Positions 58,534-64,000 of a stretch of 64,000 nt of DNA are shown piece by piece; positions within the stretch are counted from its first letter, which is position 1; each line of letters begins with the position of its first letter. The translations under genes and the position numbers were made by a program. Below the pieces are notes generated by a model. That model did not search any database and was not told where the DNA came from. It saw only the letters and a list, made by a program, of their open reading frames with translations. This stretch comes from Stenogyne calaminthoides (Eukaryota; Streptophyta; Magnoliopsida; Lamiales; Lamiaceae): NCBI GenBank assembly GCA_037126765.1, contig JBBCBC010000001.1, positions 34,518,804 through 34,582,803 of the forward strand, in the 5' to 3' direction.

Positions 58534-60559
58534 TGTTGGGAGATGAATTTAATAAAGAAGTTTTGATTAGATCCCAAAAACCACGAGTATGACATGTTCA
58601 GATAATCTTGATAGAATCGAGTCGGGGTTTTGGATAGATTATTCGAAGTTATCTCGCACCATGTATAGTCGGCAGATATAGATCGAAGTTAGATTCTCAA
58701 GACATCAAGACTCAAGTAAATCAAGACATCAAGACTCGATAAATGGCGAAGACATCAAGACTCGATGAAGTTGTTGAAAACACTGAAGACTTAGTAAGTA
58801 ATCAAGACTCGATAAATAATCAAGACATCAAGACTCGATGAAGTTCTTTGAGACATCAAGACTCAATAAATAATCGAAAACACCGAAGACTCGATGAAGT
58901 TGTCAAGACATCAAGACTCGAAGAAGTTCTTTGAAGACATCAAGACTCGAGATGTCATCAAGACATCAAGACTCGAAGATATCAAGACCCCAGAGTTATC
59001 AAGACTCGAAGAAGATCTCGAAAACTTCGAGATAACATGAATGTTCAGAGGCAATGAATAACATCTATCTGAAGACTACAAAACTGAGAATAACGCAAAT
59101 ATTCAGAAAAGTAGATATTGCCCAAAACATTCATATGCAGACAAAAGGAACTAAGTCTAAGTGTTGTTTAAGGTTATCTCATTAAGAGAGATTGACCAAA
59201 AAGAGTCGTTTTTGTTTGTCTACATTCACTGAAGACAAGAACCAATCAGAGGAAGACAACACTCAGATTTTTAATGACACCGAAAAATGACAGGGACCTT
59301 GAATCATGTCAGTAGTACTAAGTTCCAGACTGCAAAAATTGGTGATTGGCTACATGACTGGATATTTCCTAAAACATGCAAGGGAGTGTTCAAACCCTAA
59401 ATATAGTCGTTCATCAAACACCATAAGAGGAAACTCATGAAGCTATCTCTTCCAACGGATAGCTTTTCAAAGAGTGACCTTGGTGAAGTTGCCTATAAAT
59501 ACCAGTGACCCTTTACATTGAGAGGTTACGGGAAATTTCAAAGCAACTCAAGAGCTCATTCGTATTATTGCAAATTGAAGCACTCGAAAACCCTAGAATT
59601 ACCTACGTGTTTAACATTGGAGAGAGCTCACTATTCTAAGCCTAGAGTGATAGATACATCCAAAGCTTAGAAGAGATATCCTAGCCTTTGCATTAGTTCT
59701 TATTGTAAAGGATATCTCATCCTAGTTGGAAACCAACCCAAAACCCAAACCCTTTGTTAAGGTAGTTTGTGTGTGTTTTGTTGGTGAGTTGGAGTTGTAA
59801 AGAGTTAGTAAGCTACAGTGAGTTAGCCAGAAAACTCTAGAGAAGAAGTTAGTAAGCTACTTGTGGTAGTCTGAACACTTGTGTGTGTTTGAGTTAGTAA
59901 GTTGCAGTGAATCAGCCAGAAAACTCAAGGTAGAAAAGTGAGTAAGCTACAATGAGTTAGCCAGAAAGCTTTAGGAAGTGGTTAAGGAATTTCTCTGAAG
60001 ATCAGAGAGAGTGGGCGTAGGAGCTTGAGTCTCTGAACCACTATAATTGTTGTGTTGTTTTACTTTTTGTACTGCATTATTATCTGTTGCACGTTTTTCA
60101 CTGAAAGCATTGTTCACTGATATTCAGTTGGAACCAATCCACTGAACTTGCATCAAATTGATCACAGCCTTAATCACTGTTTTATTGAAGGGAAGATTTT
60201 CAGCAAAGCTAAAATGAGTATAAACTTATGGCCAACCATTCCGCACACTTGAGTAGCTATAACAGATAGTTACCAAACTGAACTAATTCTACTGAGGGTT
60301 CAGTAAGATAATTATCTGATCCAAGCGCCTCAGGATCTCTGATAAACTCAGGCTCAGTTGGGTTAATCTGAACCTTCTGAAAGTAGCTCAGGATCATTGT
60401 CTCAGTAGACTTTGACTCAGGGCAATCCGTGCTTCTCAGGGCAAAATCATCAGGATAACCTGACCCTTCTGACCTCAGTGAAAGAAAAGTTTTAAAAATC
60501 ACTGAACACGTGTATTCCCCCCCATACACGTGTGAGACTCGTTAGCACATGGACCAACA
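58534..60559 (+). repeat. 3' LTR of the Sirevirus-like element
   Basis: 2026 bases, TGTTGG...CCAACA. It includes the part that the 5' LTR has lost (60170-60559). TATA box CTATAAATACC at about 59496-59506, minisatellite at 58697-59010. Confidence 0.9.
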
Positions 60560-60629
60560 TTTATATTCATTTATTATTCTAAATTATATAATCTATGTTT
60601 TAAATATAAAGTATTTGCAATTGCATATA

Positions 60630-62153
60630 TGTTGGGAAATTTAGAGTTTTGATGAAAATTCCAAAACACTTGTAATAGGACCAGTCAGACCTGTTAGCTG
60701 ACTGATGTTTTAGATTTCAGGTTAAGGTGACCAGTTGATAATTATTGTATAGAACAACTGATGTAATAGATAGGTCACATATTGAGGGGAAACTCAATAT
60801 ATATAAGTCAAGTCTTGAAGAAGATCCGATCAGATCTAATCAGAAAAGTCAGATGATCAGGTGAAGACTTGAAGCCGAAGACTCAGAAGACCTAAAGATC
60901 AGATGACTACCAGAAGAACAAGACCAGAAGACCTACATCATTCGAGTCTGCTAGTTGAGCTAAGACAACTTGCATCTGAAGACTCTATCAGGTAGACTGA
61001 TCAGTTTAGGTGATCAGTTCATCTCACACTGGTGACAACTGTTCGTGCACCAGATCATGCGTTGTTTAATCTGACAAGAAGAATGTCAACCTTAGTTGGT
61101 AAAACAAACACTGAACAAGTGTACTTGTTAACCAATGAAAACGAGACACGTATGAAAGGAGCTGATAATGCGGGATTTGGCGCTGCATAGTCAAACGGCT
61201 AGAAAGGACAAACATACATGCTTTCGGCCATGCTGTTCCTGAAGCACGTCACATTAACCCTGCAATTCTACCAAATATAGCCTGAAATTCAAATTGCTCT
61301 CCAACGGCTAGTTGATTTCGAGGTCTATAAATATGGGATTGCTCTTCATAGTGAAGACACAGAAATAATCATCAAGCTCAAGCTATAGCAAGATTTCCGC
61401 ACAAAGAATACAAATTTAAGATTATTTTCTAAGTGTTCATCCCTTTAGTTCTTAGAATAAAATTCTTATCCTCTAGCTTAAGGCTACCTCAAAACTAGGA
61501 TAGAATTCCAGTTGGAACAAACAACAAATCTTTACCCAAACACAAAGTTAGGTTAAGTTTGTTTTGCAAGATTTCAGACTAGGGTTTCTAGTTCTGATTT
61601 CTGGGATCAGTTGAGTGAGAACTCTTGAAACATCTGTTGGTTGTAATGTGTTGGACTAACACAATAAACAAAGTCCAGTTGGTTAAGTTGGTGCCCCTTG
61701 TGATAGGGAAGAGTGGACGTAGGACTGGTTGTCCGAACCACTATAAAAATCTTGTGTGCCTTTACTTGTTCTTATCTGTTTTACACAACTGCACACAACC
61801 TGAGTTTAAACTGCATACATATTCTGAGTTAGGATCAGCATACATCAAGCAACTGATCTGATTAGTTTGACACTTTAGTCATCTGATTGAAAACAGACTG
61901 CAGAATCTGATCTTATAAAATTGGTTTTTCACACGGGTTAGAAACTTGCTTCCGCACATCAGTTAAACTGATAGACACCGAACTGATTTGCCATCAGGCG
62001 ATCAGTAAGTTGGATATCAGTCCAAACTGATTCAGTCGCACTCTGATCAGGCAACTTGCTTTCACACCTGATCTTGCACGGAAAGTTTTCAGAAGTCTAT
62101 TCACCCCTCCCCTCTAGACTTCTGCCCTCACAAAACTCATTCGGGATCTACAA
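60630..62153 (+). repeat. 5' LTR of a second Sirevirus-like element
   Basis: 1524 bases from TGTTGGGAAATTTAG to CTACA before the primer site. TATA box TCTATAAATATGG at about 61323-61335; transcription would start just after. Contains short GATCAG/GAAGACT repeats at 60830-60960 and the GTGGACGTAGGA block shared by the other Sirevirus-like LTRs. Five bases ATATA precede it. Confidence 0.85.
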
Positions 62154-62155
62154 GT

Positions 62156-62167
62156 GGTATCAGAGCA
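62156..62167 (+). other. Primer-binding site of the right-hand Sirevirus-like element
   Basis: TGGTATCAGAGC, complementary to initiator tRNA-Met, two bases after the LTR. Confidence 0.9.
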
Positions 62168-62288
62168 GTGGTTCTACGGACCACTGGCTTTGAGTATCAT
62201 CGGTTCTTGAGGAAGAACCATTGTGGTCATTTGAACTGATCTTGAAAAACCGTTTTTAAAACTCATATGTTTTCAAAACTCACTAAGC

Positions 62289-64000
62289 ATGGATAATACA
62301 TCTGGTATGTATCATGATCTACCCAAGTTTTCTATTGACGAGTATGCAGATTGGGTCATACTCATGAGCAATCATCTGGGAGCTATAAGCAACAGAATGT
62401 TGGAAGTTCTTGAACAAGGACTTATCATTATCTACTACAACAATCCAGCTGAAGGAGGTGATCCAGAATTTCCAGTTGGAGCCAGAATCAGAAAGAGTCC
62501 TTCTCTGATGGATGCTGAGGAAAGGAAATTGTCCAATCTGGATACTGTGGCCAAACACATCATTATGAAGACGATGGACAAGATAACCAGAGAAAAGATC
62601 AAGTGCCTCAAGACTGCAAAGCAGATGTGGGATACTCTAGCTGAGATTTGCGAAGGAAATGACCAGATAAAGGACAACAGATTACAGTCCAAACTGGTTA
62701 AGTTCGAGAAACTTAAGATGCTGCCCAACGAGACGATCAACCAGCTAGATGGAAGGATTACCATGTCGATAAACAAGCTCAGAGAATTAGGACGTGAAAT
62801 GATCGACAAGGACATCCACTATAAGATTCTGAGATCTTTAACGAAAAAATAGGATATGAAGGTTACGGTGATCAAGGACTGCCAGGATATAGTGAAGATG
62901 AAGCCGAGCAGTTTGTTCTTAAATCTGAAAGCTCGTGAATTATACCTGATTGAGAGAGGGCAAGAGGAAGATGATGAGTCATCTGCCGAAACCACACCTG
63001 CAACAACAAAAGCAGTAGCATTCAAAGCAGGCGGCAACTGCTCAAAATCTTCTGAGCCTATTGGAAATATTGTTAGTCAAGCAGAATAGATTGCTCTACT
63101 CACCAGAAAGCTTGAAAGATCAAACATTCAATTGGGAAAGTATAGAAGATTCTACAAAGACTATCAGAATAGCAGAGGAAGAGAAAGAAGACCGTCTGAC
63201 AGATCGCAGGAAAGAAACAAATCTGATGTCAGAAGAGACGACGAGAGAGAAAAGAAAAGAGATGATCGTGGTGAAGATCACAAATTAGAAAGGAGAAATT
63301 CAGATCAAAGGCAAATCGGGAAGTCACCTGATAGATCATACAGAAGACATGACTCACCTGCCAGAAGAAGTTCAGTAGAGAGAGGAGTCTGCTTCAACTA
63401 CCAGAAACCAGGTCACTACAGTGCAGACTGCCCTGACCTGACGCCTAGAGAAAGAGAAGATAAGAGGAACATGAGAGAGCAACGATACAGAGATAGGACA
63501 GCTATGGTTACTGACACTACTAGAATAGATGATTCTTATCTACCATCTGAAGATTCTGGTTACTCATCTGTAGAGGACTTCTGCCTAATGAGCAATGCTG
63601 ATGACTTCAACGACTTTGATGATCTGATGTTTTCATCTGATGATGACATCTGTCTTATGGCCAAGGAAGAAGATCAATCTGAGGTATCTTCTAAACCACC
63701 TGTGTTTTCTGTTTCCATACCAGCTGTGCTGAGCACACCTGCTGGAGAGATTGACCTGCAACTCTACAGTGAGCAATTGCTTGATGATCTTTCCAATGCA
63801 GTAGACACTTATACTATAGTGGAAGCTGAGAACGACAAGCTAAGGATAGAGAACATTCAGCTTGTTAAAGAAAATACTACAAGAAAAGCTACTGACCTGA
63901 AATTAGTTGAGACTGTTCAGAAAATGACTACAGAACTGGAGCTTCTGAAAGTCAATTCTTCTGATCAGGTTAAACTGATTAAGGAACAACTAGCCATTAA
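62289..64000 (+). pseudogene. Gag of the right-hand Sirevirus-like element, running off the window
   Basis: One frame from MDNTSGMYHDLPKFSIDEYA to the window end with two TAG stops (62850-62852, after RSLTKK, and 63087-63089, after NIVSQAE). Parts: UBN2-type capsid domain (TMDKITREKIKCLKTAKQMW, 62289-62850), an Arg/Asp-rich linker (63170-63380), a zinc knuckle CFNYQKPGHYSADC whose second Cys is Tyr, an acidic stretch (63490-63700) and a coiled coil (63770-64000). The rest of the element lies to the right. Confidence 0.9.

Larger units (their letters stand above)
46329..60564 (+). mobile_element. Sirevirus-like Ty1-copia element with extra ORF
   Basis: Element 46334-60559 with TSD TTTAT at 46329-46333 and 60560-60564. 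Order: 5' LTR lacking its end, gag remnant, protease, integrase, RT, RNase H, an extra ORF, polypurine tract (AAAAAGGGGGAAA, 58520-58532), full 3' LTR. Length 14.2 kb including a 1.86-kb solo LTR. The RT type (TKWVFKNKRDENNNIVRNKA), the polypurine tract and an ORF after RNase H fit the Sirevirus (SIRE/Maximus) lineage, which has such an additional, often called env-like, gene. Confidence 0.9.

Noticed and set aside
1..64000. tRNA, rRNA or snoRNA genes
   Set aside because: I looked for cloverleaf-type boxes and rRNA words and found none that I could support by eye; tRNA-like words are the primer-binding sites of the retrotransposons.

Overview
This is a window of plant nuclear DNA, from a eudicot. 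The evidence is one spliced housekeeping gene (IMP4, nine exons, minus strand, about 35.3-40.5 kb) set in a sea of long-terminal-repeat (LTR) retrotransposons and small TIR elements, with AT-rich spacers, telo-box promoter motifs and tRNA-iMet-primed Ty1-copia elements. Retroelement style suggests an asterid, perhaps Lamiales, but that is a weak inference. No rRNA, tRNA, CRISPR or bacterial-type operon was seen. Roughly three quarters of the window is mobile DNA, much of it nested.

Layout. (1) 1-8.9 kb: a minus-strand Ty1-copia element (copia-1), whose 5' LTR (6161-8896) carries a MITE, whose leader carries a 2.6-kb insertion and whose integrase is split by the LTR of a Sirevirus-like element leaving the window at the left edge (1-1605). 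(2) 8.9-11.8 kb: host spacer holding a 1.5-kb Mutator-like element with a perfect 9-bp target duplication, then the 3' part of an OTU-like gene. (3) 11.8-19.2 kb: a second minus-strand copia of the same family (copia-2), inserted into that OTU-like gene, almost collinear from gag to RNase H but with several stops, and with a truncated 5' LTR. (4) 19.2-33.2 kb: two minus-strand Ty3-gypsy (Tat-type) units in tandem that share one LTR. Between pol and the shared LTR lies a plus-strand, intron-containing antisense gene with its own TATA promoter, followed by a second decayed copy of the same promoter and gene start. (5) 33.2-46.3 kb: the gene island, with a TIR element, a Helitron-like 3' end, a receptor-kinase fragment, IMP4 with several intronic insertions, then a nested TIR element and AT-rich intergenic DNA. 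(6) 46.3-60.6 kb: a Sirevirus-like copia element (TSD TTTAT on both sides) with an extra long ORF after RNase H; this ORF is split by a perfect solo LTR of the copia-1/2 family (TSD AGAAC). (7) 60.6 kb to the end: the 5' LTR and gag of another Sirevirus-like element.

How parts work together. The retroelements supply the usual gag, protease, integrase, reverse transcriptase and RNase H modules, all visibly damaged. LTR promoters (TATAAATA) and primer-binding sites fix their orientations. IMP4 is the only host gene that looks functional: it encodes a U3 snoRNP protein for 18S rRNA maturation and has telo-box and site-II-like motifs upstream, as expected for ribosome-biogenesis genes; its exon 3 is one base short in this sequence.

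A recurring oddity is that paralogous repeats differ from one another mainly at CAG/CTG sites, often as CAG or CTG against CG or CGG. This may be a sequencing artefact at CHG-methylated sites, and may explain some of the frameshifts reported below. All calls come from reading the sequence; no database search was possible.
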